Below, in pieces: positions 12,047 to 31,362 of a DNA stretch of 64,000 bases; positions within the stretch are counted from its first letter, which is position 1, and each line of letters begins with the position of its first letter. The DNA comes from Bostrychus sinensis (taxonomy: Eukaryota > Chordata > Actinopteri > Gobiiformes > Eleotridae): contig CM036240.1 of assembly GCA_020698575.1 (NCBI GenBank), forward strand, positions 21,784,711-21,848,710, written 5' to 3'. Position numbers and translations under genes: made by a program. The notes beneath the pieces are model-generated. The model had not been told where the DNA came from and did no database searches. It was given only the letters and a program-made list of their open reading frames with translations.

Positions 12047-12175
12047 GAAAAAAATTATAAATGTTGGACCTGAACATTTATATAGGGATAAGGTCCATTA
12101 TCCCACTATATTTATCCAACCACACCAAAAAATCTGCATATTACCAAAAGACATTTTGCCTGCTCCCCATTTCAA
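12047..12175. mobile_element. Deletion derivative of the 95-640 element
   Basis: Starts with ataaatgttggacctg, as does the reverse complement of the 620-640 region. It then reads cactatatttatccaacc and agacattttgcc, matching the reverse complement of about 120-195. The whole hairpin present in the 5' copy is absent, leaving only the outer ends. Confidence 0.6.
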
Positions 12176-12177
12176 TT

Positions 12178-12245
12178 AAATACTAAATACTACAGGCCTA
12201 TAGAATGTTGTTATGTCATCTGAAACCCAGCAATACAACCATGGG
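12178..12245 (+). repeat. Dispersed repeat 'tactaaatactacaggcc', copy 1
   Basis: tactaaatactacaggcc, followed by tatagaat and gaaacccagcaat, recurs in the same order and strand at about 38748-38812 inside the first intron of cbs. Both copies are about 65 bp and non-coding. Confidence 0.65.
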
Positions 12246-13195
12246 CTATATAGAATTACGTGGGTCACAGGTGACCCCTCAGTAGGGAAGAAATTGAACC
12301 CAGAGAGTTTGTGCCTGTGGGCCCAAGGATCACACGCACAACCTCCTTCCTGCGATCCATGAGCACTAACTTCTCTCCCATCGTGCCTCCCTAATAACAA
12401 TGAATAAATAATTAGTAACAATTATAAAATATGATTGTTATAGTTATCCGAATTATTACCCAAATGTGGTCGTTTTGTCTTATAATTGCCTTGATAAATA
12501 GGTTTGCAAACACAACATTATGGGGTAAGTTACTTATACTGACTTTCATTCATTTTCTAGACACATACCCTGACCTGACATTAACCATAAACTTGCCTAA
12601 CACCTAACCTTTACCTAACTTAACCCATAGGCTATCTAAATTTTAATTTTGTTCCCCATAAGAGAGGCAGGTCCAGATAAGTGACTGGTTTTATTCCACA
12701 CAACGCTATTACTGTACCTAGTGTACACGATATACCGTAGCGTACCGTATCTAAGCATCTCTTAGATACCATTCTCTAAGTAGTCTATTTTGATGTGCGC
12801 TGACCTGAACTCCGTCTCTTCCTTCAGCTTAATATCTGCCATGTTTCAGGGCGCAATGTTCTTTTAAAGCCTGTTAGCACTGATAGATCCATGGGTTTAT
12901 CACACAGTTAGCTCCGGAGCCATGGAGCTAATCACAAAGGGTCCTCAAGTTCCCTGCGGACGTCGCGACAACTGCCTGCTTAAAAACACAGGAAAAGGCC
13001 CATGCTCCTCTGTGAGCCGATAGGGGGCAGGTTGCTGAAGTGATAAAGCCTCCTGTGCACAAAGAATGATAACTACTCTTTTTTCGCAGATGTACACATT
13101 TTGAGACGTTTTAAAGTATTTTTTTGGAGCCAAGGATCAGTTATTTGATCATGGCCACGAGCCTTGTTCATTTGCTTTAAAACAAGAGCTTTAGT
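12246..13195. other. Intergenic DNA, no gene seen
   Basis: No domain-bearing frame, RNA gene or clear repeat recognised. Confidence 0.4.
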
Positions 13196-13199
13196 AAAT

Positions 13200-13440
13200 G
13201 GAGTCAAGAAAACAGCTAGATCTCCTCTTAAACACCTCCAAAACTAAAGAGCTTGTCAGTGACCTCAGACTTGACAAACCCCCATATCAAACTGCAACCG
13301 TCAGTGGAGAATACTGATAGAGAATAGTGATTTAGTGTCCACCAAAGTGAACCTGGCTACATCTAGAGTAGACAGCAAGCTGGGTTGGTCAGATTAGTCT
13401 AGCAGGCTACTTTGTTGGAAAGCTTTTCAAAAACAGAGTG
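13200..13440 (+). mobile_element. Degenerate L2/Rex-type LINE fragment
   Basis: Plus-strand translation includes LDLLLNTSKTKELVSDLR followed by KPP, matching the conserved 'LNxSKTKE' region that follows the catalytic box in fish CR1/L2-type reverse transcriptases. Stops and frameshifts follow. This is a short isolated fossil on the opposite strand from the LINE at 13.6-14.9 kb. Confidence 0.55.
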
Positions 13441-13496
13441 GACATCTACATCCCGAACTTCGCAAATGTTGGGACTTTTTTTTTTTTTTTTTTTAA

Positions 13497-15810
13497 ATTG
13501 GAATAAAATGAAAACAAAGAGACTTTCAAATCACATGAGCCAATATTTTATTCACAATAGAACATAGATGACATAACAAATGTTAACACTGAGGCACTTT
13601 TAAGAATAAAAATAAGAAAACCTTTATTAGTCCCTCAGTGGGGAAATTGCATTGTTGCAACAGCATAAGTACAACACACAGTGGTATCACACAAGAGCAC
13701 ACAGTGTATCAGAGACCAGTCTGGCCAAAGATAATTAAGTAAAAACTAAAAAACTAAACTACAAGAAAATAGGTGCTGCAAGTAAAATAAAATAAAATAA
13801 TTATGGCACATAATAGTATAAATATTGCACAGGTTTCCAGAAGGTGCTGACAGTTAAACAATATTAAAACAATATTGCACAGGTGAATGGATTACAGTCA
13901 GGAGTGTTCATTGTAGAGTCTGACAGCTGCAGGAAGGAAAGACCTGCGGTATCTCCCCTTCACACAGCGAGGGTGGAGCAGTCTGTCACTGAAGCTGCTC
14001 TCCAGTGCAGACAAGACGTCCTGCAGGGGGTGTGACTCCAGGTCCAGCATGGATGTCAGTTTTGCCAGGACCCTTCTCTCGCCCACCTCCAGCACTGAGT
14101 CCAGAGGACAGCCCAGGACAGAGCTGGACTTCTTAATGACTTTGTCCAGCTTCCTCCTCTCTCTCTCTGTGATGCTGCTGCTCCAGCAGATCACACCGTA
14201 CAGGATGGCTGATGCCACCACAGAGTCATAAAAGGTCCTCAGGAGTGCTCCCTTCACTCCAAAAGACCGCAGTCTCCTCAGGAGGTAGAGCCTGCTCTGA
14301 CCCTTCCTGTACAGTGTGTCTGTGTTGTGAGTCCAGTCCAGTTTATTGTTCAGGTGAACACCCAGGTACTTATAAAGTCCACTCTCTCAATGTCCATTCC
14401 CTGGATGTTCACCAGTGAGGGGACGGCAGACCGGCGTCTGCGAAAATCCACCACCATCTCCTTGGTTTTCCCCGCGTTGATCAGGAGGTGGTTTTGCTGA
14501 CATCAGTCCACAAAGTTCTGTGTCAGTCCTCTGTACTCCACGTCGTCGTCCTCAGTGATCAGGCCGACAATCGCTGAGTCATCAGAGAACTTCTGCAGAA
14601 CACAGCTGTCCGTGTTGTGTCTGAAGTCTGCAGTGTAGAGGGTGAAGAGGAAGGGGGCCAGGACAGTCCCCTGGGGGGCCCCCACACTGCAGGTCAGCAG
14701 GTCAGACACACAGTCCCGGGCTCTCACAAACTGTGGCCGTTTTGTGAGGTAGTGCAGAATCCACTCTGCCAGATGAAGGTCCACCCCAGCCCTCTCCAGT
14801 TTGTCTTTCAGAAGCACCGGCTGAATGGTGTTGAAGGCACTGGAGAAATCAAAAAACATGCACAACATGAGCTCACAAATTTGATGCCCGCTACATGTCT
14901 CAAAATAGTTGGGACAGGGACATGTTTACCATGGTGTAGCATCTCCTCTTCTTTTCAAACCAGTTTTGAAGACATCTGGGCATCGGGGTTACAAGTTTCT
15001 GAAGTTTTGGTGTTGGAATTTGGTCCCGGTCTTGGCTGATTTCCAGTGGCTGAAGAGTTTGTCTTTGATATATATTTTTTTGTTTTTTTGTGTTTAATGA
15101 TGCTCCAAACATTCTCTATACGTGACCCACAGCCCACTTCAGCACATGGACTCTTCTACAACGAAACCATGCTGTTGTAATAGCTGCAGTTTGTAGTTTT
15201 GCATTGTCCTGCAGAAATACACAAGGCCTTCCTTGAAATAGACGTTGTCTGGAGGGGAGCATGCTGTTTCTCTAAAATCTTTATATACCTTCCAGCATTC
15301 ATAGTTCTTTCCAAAACATACAAGCTGCCCAAACCTTATGCACCCCCATACCATCAGAGATGCTGGCTTTTGATAACACACTGGAAGGTCTCCCTGCTCT
15401 TTAGCCAGGATGACATGGCATCTGTGATTTCCAAAAAATTTCTCCAGTTTCTCTGAATCCTTTGATGATGTTACGCACTGTTGGTGGCATTTGCAAAACC
15501 TTTGCAATTTGACATTAAATCCCTTTTATAACTCATATTACAGACCTTAAATCAGCTAACTCAATTAGTTGCTATATGTTCTCCCAGCTGAACCTTTTTA
15601 AAAATTTTCTCATGTTTTTGTTGCCCGTCCCAACTATTTTGAGACCTGTAGCAGGCATCAAATTTGAAAAAAGCTCATTCTGTGCATAATAGTGTAAACT
15701 TTCTCAATGTAAAGATTTGTTATGTTAGCTATGTTCTATTGTGAATAAAATATTGGCTCCTGTGATTTGAAAATGTTTTAGTTTTCATTTTATTCAAATT
15801 AACAAACATT
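13497..15810. mobile_element. DNA transposon with long terminal inverted repeats, split by a LINE
   Basis: The left end 13497-13600 plus 14855-14940 is, with the intervening LINE removed, the reverse complement of the right end at about 15615-15810. Shared landmarks are caatattttattcacaatag, catagatgacataacaaa and ctcaaaatagttgggac. Each arm is therefore close to 190 bp. Between the arms, a minus-strand frame (15139-15507) contains SLMVWGCIRFG, the MVWG string seen in Tc1/mariner-like transposases, but there is no intact transposase. The sequence is typical of a very abundant fish element. I do not assign a superfamily with confidence. Confidence 0.65.
13601..14853 (-). mobile_element. 5'-truncated L2/Rex1-like LINE inserted in a transposon arm
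   Basis: Minus-strand frames carry reverse-transcriptase hallmarks in order: a DFSSAFNTIQP box, GAPQGTVLAPFLF, the catalytic FSDDSAIVG (in place of F/YADD), a region equivalent to NAGKTKEMVVDFRRRR, and the C-terminal RYRRSFLPAAVRLYN. Endonuclease and upstream parts are missing, and a frameshift separates the two main frames (14503-14868 and 13898-14257). The 3' tail, read on the plus strand, begins with cctttattagtccctcagtg, a typical fish LINE tail. It sits inside the left arm of the surrounding DNA transposon. Confidence 0.82.
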
Positions 15811-17465
15811 TTCAGAATTCAGTTGTAAATCAGTGAGAACAAAATGCAGCAAGAACTCCTCTTCCTCCCGACTCCTATAACCTGTGACTGAGAGGGTTGC
15901 CTCCCTGGACCTCTGGGTCTGGGAGAGCCTACATGCCCACAGGCCAAACTGCAAGGCAGAGTATCTGGCCTTCTCGGGGTATCTTGGAAAGGTACTCTGA
16001 CTGGGTACACCGTCATTACACTGTAGACTATTTCACTGCCCAACCCATCAACCCGAGTGGTTCTTTTATTGGACTTCTGTTTCCCAGTTTGTTCAGATTA
16101 TGTTCACACTATTTTAAAGTGAAAGTGTACCCATGTGTTACCTGACAAAAGCCAGATCTGGAATGGCTCCCATTGAAAACGTTTGTGAAGGGGCAGGATG
16201 TTCAGTAGAATACTTGGAGGTGATTGAATAAAGCCCCAGCTTCGTAGCTAAACAACAAACTGCTACGACAGTAAAACAACACTGTAAAGACGCTGTTAGA
16301 AGAATTTTGCTGTTTTTGTAAATGTAGAGCAGGATACCTTAAGTTTTTCCAGGTTGCAATGTTGTTAACAAATATCGCTAAAAGAGCTTGTTGTTGTTGG
16401 CAAACCTAAAACCCGCCCACTCACGGCAATACTGCCACACCATTGGCCCGGTCACCACCAGCTTCGACTCAAGCAGATCAGCGGGAGCCTGACAAGATTG
16501 ATTTTGTGAATTTGTGAACTCACAAATTTCAAGACAATCCAACTTGCTGTGCAAGGTAAACCCATGAGTCCATTAATACCAGGACACCTGGCCAGAGGTT
16601 GATGAGCAACACTCTCATTTTATCTCTCTCATTTTAGGTTCTTTGAGTGGTGGCGGAGAAAGTCAGACTTGGGCAGCATTGTAGGGTTTGCTGAAAACTT
16701 TGGGCTTAATTCTCTGTTAGACTGGTCTTCAACTTCCACCTCTAGCAGAGCATAGGCTATCCCAAGTCTGCAGGGGTGGCAAGCCCCAAAACCAGTGTTG
16801 GATACAGGCTTGTGGAACTCTTGAGACAGCTGACTGGGACTTGCCCCCAGTGTATTGTGGCCCAGGTGGTGGCATGAGGCAAAACAAGAACACCCCCACT
16901 GAACCCTTGTGGGATCAGCATGGGTGCACTGTTCATGCCAGGGTGACCAACACAAGTTGGTTAAAGTGCAACAAATCCTGGTGGATGAATGAGGAGGAGG
17001 TGCCAGGCTATCATGTGTATTGTTCTTACACACACTACTGAAGTTTTTTTTTTTTTTTTTTGTTAAATGAATAAATTGTTAAATTGCCAATATAATTGGC
17101 TATTTCTTATTCCTGGATGACTCCAATCATCCAGTCCACCAAACAAGAGGCCCTGGGCTGTTTGACATTTGGAAAATTTTTCACGGGCACAAAACTCTGT
17201 GCTGCTCATCTTACAAATGCATGGTTGTTACAAATAATGCACTATTTAATGGCTTAAGACTTAATAGCAAGAAGCATTATTTAGATGTATTTTCTAAACA
17301 TAGCCTATACATTTGATGCAACGCCTACAAAATAATTTTGCATGTGAGCTTGTAGGGTTTTTGCTCAAAGGTTCTCATGCACCCAAACCCTTTATCTGTT
17401 TTATAATAGGCTAAATCATGGTAAATTTGTAAAACGCATAGCCTATATAGGCTATATCAACACTG
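15811..17465. other. Intergenic DNA upstream of app
   Basis: Several open frames of about 60-134 codons occur (for example 16629-17033 minus), but none has a recognisable family motif. A poly-T run is at 17043-17061. The 3' part, from about 17470, leads into the presumed app 5' UTR. Confidence 0.4.
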
Positions 17466-17469
17466 CTAT

Positions 17470-17682
17470 ACAAAAAGTCTGTCTCTCTCCACCGCCCCCA
17501 CCCGATCCAACACATCCCTCAGTCTCACACCGTCATCAGGAGCTAACAGGGAGGGATCAGTGGGGCCGTGAGCAAGATTTCACCCACAGTGTCGACACAT
17601 TATCATCATTTATTCGCACTTTTACAATAGAATAAACCCACACACGCATTGAGAGGGCTGTTGTGGATACCAGGAGGACGGA
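17470..17682 (+). promoter_or_regulatory. app: Presumed app 5' UTR/promoter-proximal region
   Basis: Sequence directly upstream of the app start, with a C/T-rich stretch (ctctccaccgcccccacccg at about 17484) but no TATA box that I can see. The transcription start was not determined. Confidence 0.35.
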
Positions 17683-25250
<7,568 letters not shown>

Positions 25251-27050
25251 AAACTCAGTTCCTGTCTTCATGTCATATATGATCTTATCACAAACTATGT
25301 CCTACCTTAAGGGCCTGTTCCTCTCTGTCCGTTGCCCCGACATCTTCAATGGCTGGCTTGATGAAGGAGAAAGGAGGGGGTCTTTAAATGTTCTACATTT
25401 TAATATGATATTTTTATTTGTGTGTTCAACGTGGAGTTTGGGCCAAAGGAAACAGACATGGAACAAAGCCTTTTTAATCCCTGAAGCTTGTAAATATGAT
25501 TCAGCATGCATTACCTGGCAGCAGTTGATAGACAGGAATTTCACCTGCACACCTCAGCTATTCACACCCAAAAATTTCATAGTGTTTGTAATGAAATATC
25601 AACACCATATTTAAATTATTTATATGTACCAAGCTCACTGCAGCAACCTAAATCATATGCAGTTTTGCAGTTAAATTTCCAGTTGCTCCCTCATTCTGAC
25701 ACCTGCGTTTTTGCTTGGCATAAAAGCGCAACATTGTGTGTAATGGGTGAAGGTGCTCTCCAAGCACCTTTCATGTGATTAATGCTCAAGAATTTCAGGT
25801 TTGTTTTTCACAAAAGTAAAAAAAAACATGAAAAATATATATGTGATCAAAGTATGTAAAGTTTTAAAATAATGAATGTTTTTTTATTATGATTTATGGT
25901 TGTTAATATATTAAGACAGAGATTAGCTGTAAGTATATGTAATGCATGGCAAAATCAATGACAGATACAGTATACTGTACGCTGAGGACCACAGGAGTCC
26001 TTTTACTAGACACTATATTAGCAGGATTGTACATTTTCTGTGTCTTCTTTGTGATATGTGATATAAAGAAGAAAAGAGTATTTAGAATTCGGTCTGCTTT
26101 GTTGTCACAGACTTGCTTTAAATGATTCTTGGCTCTTTAAGCTATTTTCCATGCTTCACATTGTTTTAGCTGCATGGGCAAATGCTCTATGTGTAATATA
26201 TGAAGTGTAATAGTATCCAAAAGGAAGATGATTGTTACTCTTTGCGTTCTATGCACTCTGTTATTTTAAATAATAACCGCCTTTACACTGTCCCTCATGC
26301 CATTATATTTGATCGACTGGGGAGAGATGACTGAAAAGCTTTGATAAGATTATGGATATAAGGTATATCATTCCACTTTAGTTATTCTATTATTTACTGA
26401 CTGTAAATATCCGGATGCTGAAGAATTGTTGCACACATTCACAATATTGATCTTTTGTCTTTTCCATGTTGTTCATTTGTTTTGTGTGTACATTATAACC
26501 GGTTTGTCATGTTATCTTTGTACGCTATGTCAGCAATATTGTACAGTACATCACTGATTGGTGTGTATTTGGATATTTTAGTTTTTATGCTGGTTCTCTT
26601 TTATGTATCATTCCGGAGTAATGTCCACCTCCAAATCTCAAGTCACATTTCTATTTTTCTACATTTGCAGTGTATACATGTATAGTGTGTGTCTTGTGGA
26701 GAATATCCCTGTGTGAATATCTGTTCTCAGTCAACAGCAGAAAAAGACCACATTGGCATACTAACTTTCCCTATATTAACTTATTAGGCCATTTTTGTAA
26801 ACATGAATGTTACATGCATATTGCATTGAGGAAATACAACACATATCACCTCTACACACCTTATTTACATGTGTATAGGCACTAAAGTTTATAATCCAGT
26901 GAATGTTGAAATTTGTACAAATGCTCTCACCTGGTCCCTTTGAAAGCTTGTGCTATCAGTTTTCATCATAATTCTTCATATCATTTGCTTCAAGTAAGAT
27001 TGACTTTCTACACTCAATACGCCATGAATAAAAAATTTTGAATGTACATA
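25251..27050 (+). other. app: app 3' UTR
   Basis: About 1.8 kb from the stop to the polyadenylation signal at 27027. Short frames inside it have no family features. A long 3' UTR is usual for APP genes. Confidence 0.7.
27027..27032 (+). terminator. app: app polyadenylation signal AATAAA
   Basis: AATAAA 1.78 kb after the stop, followed by a T/G-rich stretch (atgtacataaacgtctattt). It is the last canonical signal before the gabpa 3' end on the other strand. Confidence 0.6.
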
Positions 27051-27133
27051 AACGTCTATTTTTGGATCTTCCCTCAAAATTAACACAGCTAAAAATCACT
27101 GATAACAAGTCCATTAAGGAAAATGCTTTTTAC

Positions 27134-27139
27134 TTTATT
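27134..27139 (-). terminator. gabpa: gabpa polyadenylation signal AATAAA
   Basis: tttatt on the plus strand is AATAAA on the minus strand, about 465 bp beyond the gabpa stop. The poly-A-rich tract near 27282-27306 lies inside this 3' UTR. Confidence 0.55.
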
Positions 27140-27602
27140 TCCCCTAGTGGACAAAAAGTGCCCAACAATTCAGGGAACATCAGCTAAATAAAATACAAAA
27201 CAGGTCCTCTATAAATGGAAAATATGAAAATACACTTGCCCTTGTGGCTATCAAAAACATGAAGTACCAGTATATACATTGATTTAAAAAAAAAAAAAAA
27301 AAAAAACTACAGACGACAAATACATCACACAAAGCTTTTCTCAGTCATACATTCAGGCATCGACTCATACTCACCAAGGCTGTTCCTCAAACTCACAAAT
27401 TGACCCCAAAACATCTCTTGATTAGCGTTACAGAAAAGCTAAAAAAACCTGGCTAACTTGATTCACACAAGGTTCTTGATCCATTCCACAGATTGGTTTT
27501 GCATTTCTGTGGTGAACACAGTTTTGTCAATATAAAAGTAAAGTTAATTGTCAGTCATTATTTGGGGAGCCCGTTTTGCTGCATGCTGTACTGCGCCCTC
27601 CT

Positions 27603-30600
27603 TTAACTGTCCTTCTCTAGTGTAGTTGTGGCCAAGGTCACTGTAGTTATAGGCTGAGCAATCCCATGCATCTGCATCCGAGCCAGTTTCTTCTGCTCAC
27701 ACTCAGTCACAAGGCTGTTGAGCTCAGCAGCGCTGTAGCCAATTAGAGTCCTCAGGTCGCACACAAACTTGTAGACGAAGCGCTTTCCTTGCACCTTGCT
27801 GATCATGTCACCATCATAATAATACCTGGATAACAATAAAGGGATTCAAGTTACCATTTCTCATTACAAGTCACAATCTATCAGCAATGTTTTAATCAAT
27901 TTGTAAGGACATAATAAAGAACCAACCTCAGTGCTCGACTTAGCTTTTCATAGTTCATTGTGGGCTTGTTCTTGCGCTGTCCCCATTTCTGTGCCACAAG
28001 TTCAGGCTGGTTGAGTTTGAATTCTCCTTCATCCCCGACCCAAGAGATACAGTCTCTTGCATCTTTGTCTGTCAGCAACTCCAGCAAAAACTGCCACAAC
28101 TGAATCTGACCATTGTTACCTAGAGTAAAATAAGAATTATATTAGAAATACAGATGCTAATATATTTGCAGTTAGTTTTTGTTTTACATACAGCGGCAAG
28201 AAAAAGTATGTACCCCCTTAGCATTTTTCTTTTAATGTTGCCTTACAACATGGAATTTAAATGGATCATTGAGAGGTTTGTCAGTCACTTTACATCATAT
28301 GACAACACCTATGAAAATGCAATGCTATGAAATTTTATTTTATTGTGAAACAAATTAGAAATATAACAGAAAAACAGAAAACTTGAATGTGCAACAGTAT
28401 GTACCCCCTTTTTAAAGAGGCCCCTAAATAAGACCCGGTTACTCACCCTCAGAAGTCACAGAAATAGTTAGGTAAGTTTGGCCTGACTGCAGTTCAACTG
28501 TCATTATGCCACAAAACATAATTTATCATTACAATATATATAAGGACCCACACCAAACCTGCCTAACGAGGACCATCTAAAACTCACAAACCGGGCAACG
28601 AGTGCATTCATCAGAGAGGCAACAATAAGACCAAAGCTGCAGAGCTCCACAGCAGAGACTGAACCATACACTCCACAGAGCTGGGCTGCGTGGAAGAGTG
28701 GCCATTGCTTGAAGAAAATATTAACAAAACATGTTTTTTGTTTGCCAAAAGGCACGTGGAAGACTCCCCAAACACCAGACACAATTAAAATGAGCCATCA
28801 ATGAAAGATGCTATGTGTAGCACAAACCTAGCACCTGACTGTGCCCCCTCTCTAAAGTGAATCCTGGTGATGGCAGTGTCCTGCTGTGGGGATATTTGTC
28901 ATTGGTAGGGACTGGGAAACTGCTCAGAAGAAAATGACTCAAACTGTGCTATACAACGCATCCAACCTAGTGACGCTTGAGCTGTTTTTAGATGAAGAAT
29001 TAGCACAGATCCCAGTGATTTTATGGACCAAGCTCTTAAACACTTATCCTAGAAAGGTTGGAGCTGAAAGTCCTTCAGAAGGTGGTTCTACAGAATACTA
29101 ACTTGAGGGGGTACATTCTTTTGTACGCTCAAATTTTCTTTTTTTCTGTCATATTTCTAATTTGCTTTACAATATTTTTTTTTTGTTTGTTTGTTGCATT
29201 TTCAAAGTTGTTGTCATGTGATGTAAAGTGACTGACATGAACCTTTCAATGATCCATTTAAATTCCAGGTTGTAAGGCAACAATAAAGGAAAAATGTTAA
29301 GGGGGGTACATACTTTTTCTTGCCACTGTATATCATCCGCTGAAAGAGAAAAAATATTTGATGAACGTTGATAGAAATGCAACATGTTTAGGTTAAGTAC
29401 CTGTGCGATTGCCAGGTGAACTGCGCTCCTCTCCAGAAATACGAGGTGTTCTTGGCCCACGATTTTGCTTCAACACCTTAATGGTAGTGGGGGTGCTCAC
29501 TTGAGCTGGTATTATTTGGACAGCTGAGGATACAGTGAAAAAAGTTAAGCTTAAATAAATTATGTTATTTTTTCTTATTTTTTAAAATCTTGTATCAATA
29601 GTCAATCAATAGTTTTTAAACAATGGAAACAAAACTTACGTTGATCAATTGTGACTGTAGCATCACTTCCAGTTTGGTCTTGACTGGCCAGAACATCTAC
29701 AATCAAACAGTGAAAGATTGGTTTCAATAAAATGTATACAAAAAATAGACCTTGAGGTGTAATCTATGCTTTGTTATTAAGTAAGTGAATTATTAAGGGA
29801 CCCTTACATTTTCGTAGGAGCTCAAGATGACTCCATAGGATCTCTCCATTAGGCACTTTTTGTAGGAACTCCTCTTGGCTAAAAGCACACAGCTCCCGAC
29901 CTGGAATGTGGATGCTGCCTATCTCCATTTCATCAATGTTAAATTCCTTCATCACCCACACAGCCCAGTGAATCACCTGGTCCGCTGTCCACAGCACAGG
30001 ATCTACAGAAAGAAACTGCCTTAACATAACAATAATACCCATATAGTTTGAGCTCCAATAACAAGTTTTTTACCATATGGTATCCCAAGGCGAACCTGCT
30101 CCTTTCGGTAGCCTTCAAGCGCAGCAGCCCAGCGAGTCACCTGTTCTGAGGTCTCGTCAGAAAGAGCAGATCGCTCCACAGCAATAAGCTGTCCTTCCTC
30201 CACCAGTGTGCCCTCCTCCCCTGCTGCATCAGGATCAATCACCACTTCTACTGTTTCTACTGGTTTCACAATTTCCAAAATATTGAGTTTTTCCTCGCCT
30301 GTAAAAGAGAGAACATTAACACCAGAGAACACACAGGGGAGTTGAAGCTAGTTATCCCATAAAAATAGAGCAGTTTGTGCATAGGCATCAGTAGAATCAA
30401 TCAAGTTACACGCCACATTTCTGCAGTTCAGAAAGTCCACAGTGTCTAAAATTATGTAGTTAGGTCATTACCTGGTTTAGGTATAATCTGGAGACTGAGC
30501 TGCACTGTGCCATCAGTTTTAACTCCTTGATCAAACAGGCTGTGATCAGGATGCAGCTATGAAAAAAAATATTCTACATTAAATTCTGCCGTTATGACTA

Positions 30601-30953
30601 GAATCACTAGAGATAGAGTAGAGCATGCAATACTTTATGGTTACCTGAATATCCTGTAAACAGATGTCATATGCATCCAGAGAAATTTGGAGACGAGGCT
30701 CTAGAAGCTTCTTCAAGTTACCAATGGGCTCATTAATATCAATGTCTTGCTGAATTAAATCTGATGTTGTGATAGTTTGCTCTTCCACACTGTAAATGAA
30801 AGATAGAACATCAACACACATTTAAATTGCCTGATGATAATTTATATATGTATATATATATTTTTTAAATACTTACCCTTCTTCGAGGCATGTTTGTTTG
30901 TCCTGCCCATCAATCTCAATCTCAATCATCTCTTCTGCTTCACCTTTTGACAT
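27603..30953 (-). CDS. gabpa: GA-binding protein alpha chain (ETS transcription factor)
   Basis: Nine coding exons on the minus strand: 30953-30877, 30789-30645, 30556-30472, 30298-30074, 30002-29808, 29696-29640, 29523-29401, 28119-27927, 27825-27603; 1323 nt, 440 residues (human 454). All junctions keep phase and have GT-AG ends. The protein aligns along its whole length with GABPA: an acidic start (EMIEIEIDG), the ubiquitin-like domain (about 35-120), a TSEQVTRWAAALEGYRKEQ segment, the PNT/SAM domain (about 160-243), and an ETS domain (about 307-388) with LWQFLLELLTDKDARDCISW and the recognition helix region KLSRALRYYYDG. The C-terminal helix that binds the ankyrin-repeat beta subunit is present. 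A nuclear activator of housekeeping and mitochondrial genes through CCGGAAGT sites. The transcript also has 5' non-coding exon(s) upstream of 30974, not placed with certainty. Confidence 0.96.
28191..29328 (+). mobile_element. Tc1/mariner-like transposon with ~210-bp terminal repeats
   Basis: 1138 bp inside a gabpa intron, flanked by TA on both sides. The ends read cagcggcaagaaaaagtatg at the left and catactttttcttgccactg at the right. The inverted repeats continue inward for about 210 bp (28191-28400 and 29115-29328). The interior plus strand keeps fragments of a transposase-like reading (GDGSVLLWG-like, later LLNTYPRKVGAESPSEGG), but with stops and a large deletion. Non-autonomous and degenerate. 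Confidence 0.8.
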
Positions 30954-31236
30954 TGTGTTTGAAAGGAGAGCCAAGCTGTGACAGAATTAAGAAAATGAAC
31001 AATACAATTGAGTGTGGTATAAAATTAAGATGCTGTCATGTGTTAAAATGAACAAATATTGATTAACATTATGACTTATAAGGTTGCTTACTTTTTAAAC
31101 TTTTAAAAACTAAATATGACTGAATGTCAATATGTTGTACTAATAAGAAAACTGTAATCCACCGCCTAATTTTTAAATAAGTTATAAAGGTTATTCATTA
31201 AAACATAAATATTGCACCACAATTCCTCATAATAGT

Positions 31237-31362
31237 AATTACAGATTATGGTCTACTATGTTGCTTAGAATCTAAGCAACATAGTAGACCATAATCTGTA
31301 ATTTAAATATTGATATAACTTGTATCTAAGCCTTAGATACATGTTATATCAATATTTAAATT
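31237..31362. repeat. Two abutting hairpins (33-nt and 31-nt arms)
   Basis: First hairpin: 31237-31269 and 31271-31303 are perfect reverse complements around a single central base at 31270. Second: 31300-31330 and 31332-31362 are reverse complements with one mismatch around a single central base at 31331. The two share the four bases aatt at 31300-31303. They are located in the gabpa 5' region, upstream of the first coding exon. Confidence 0.93.

Noticed and set aside
16629..17033. 134-codon minus-strand frame upstream of app
   Set aside because: No recognisable motif, and the complementary strand has a similar open stretch; treated as chance.
31237..31362. Hairpins as microRNA precursors
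   Set aside because: Stems are perfect with one-base loops and two unrelated stems abut; microRNA precursors have larger loops and mismatches.
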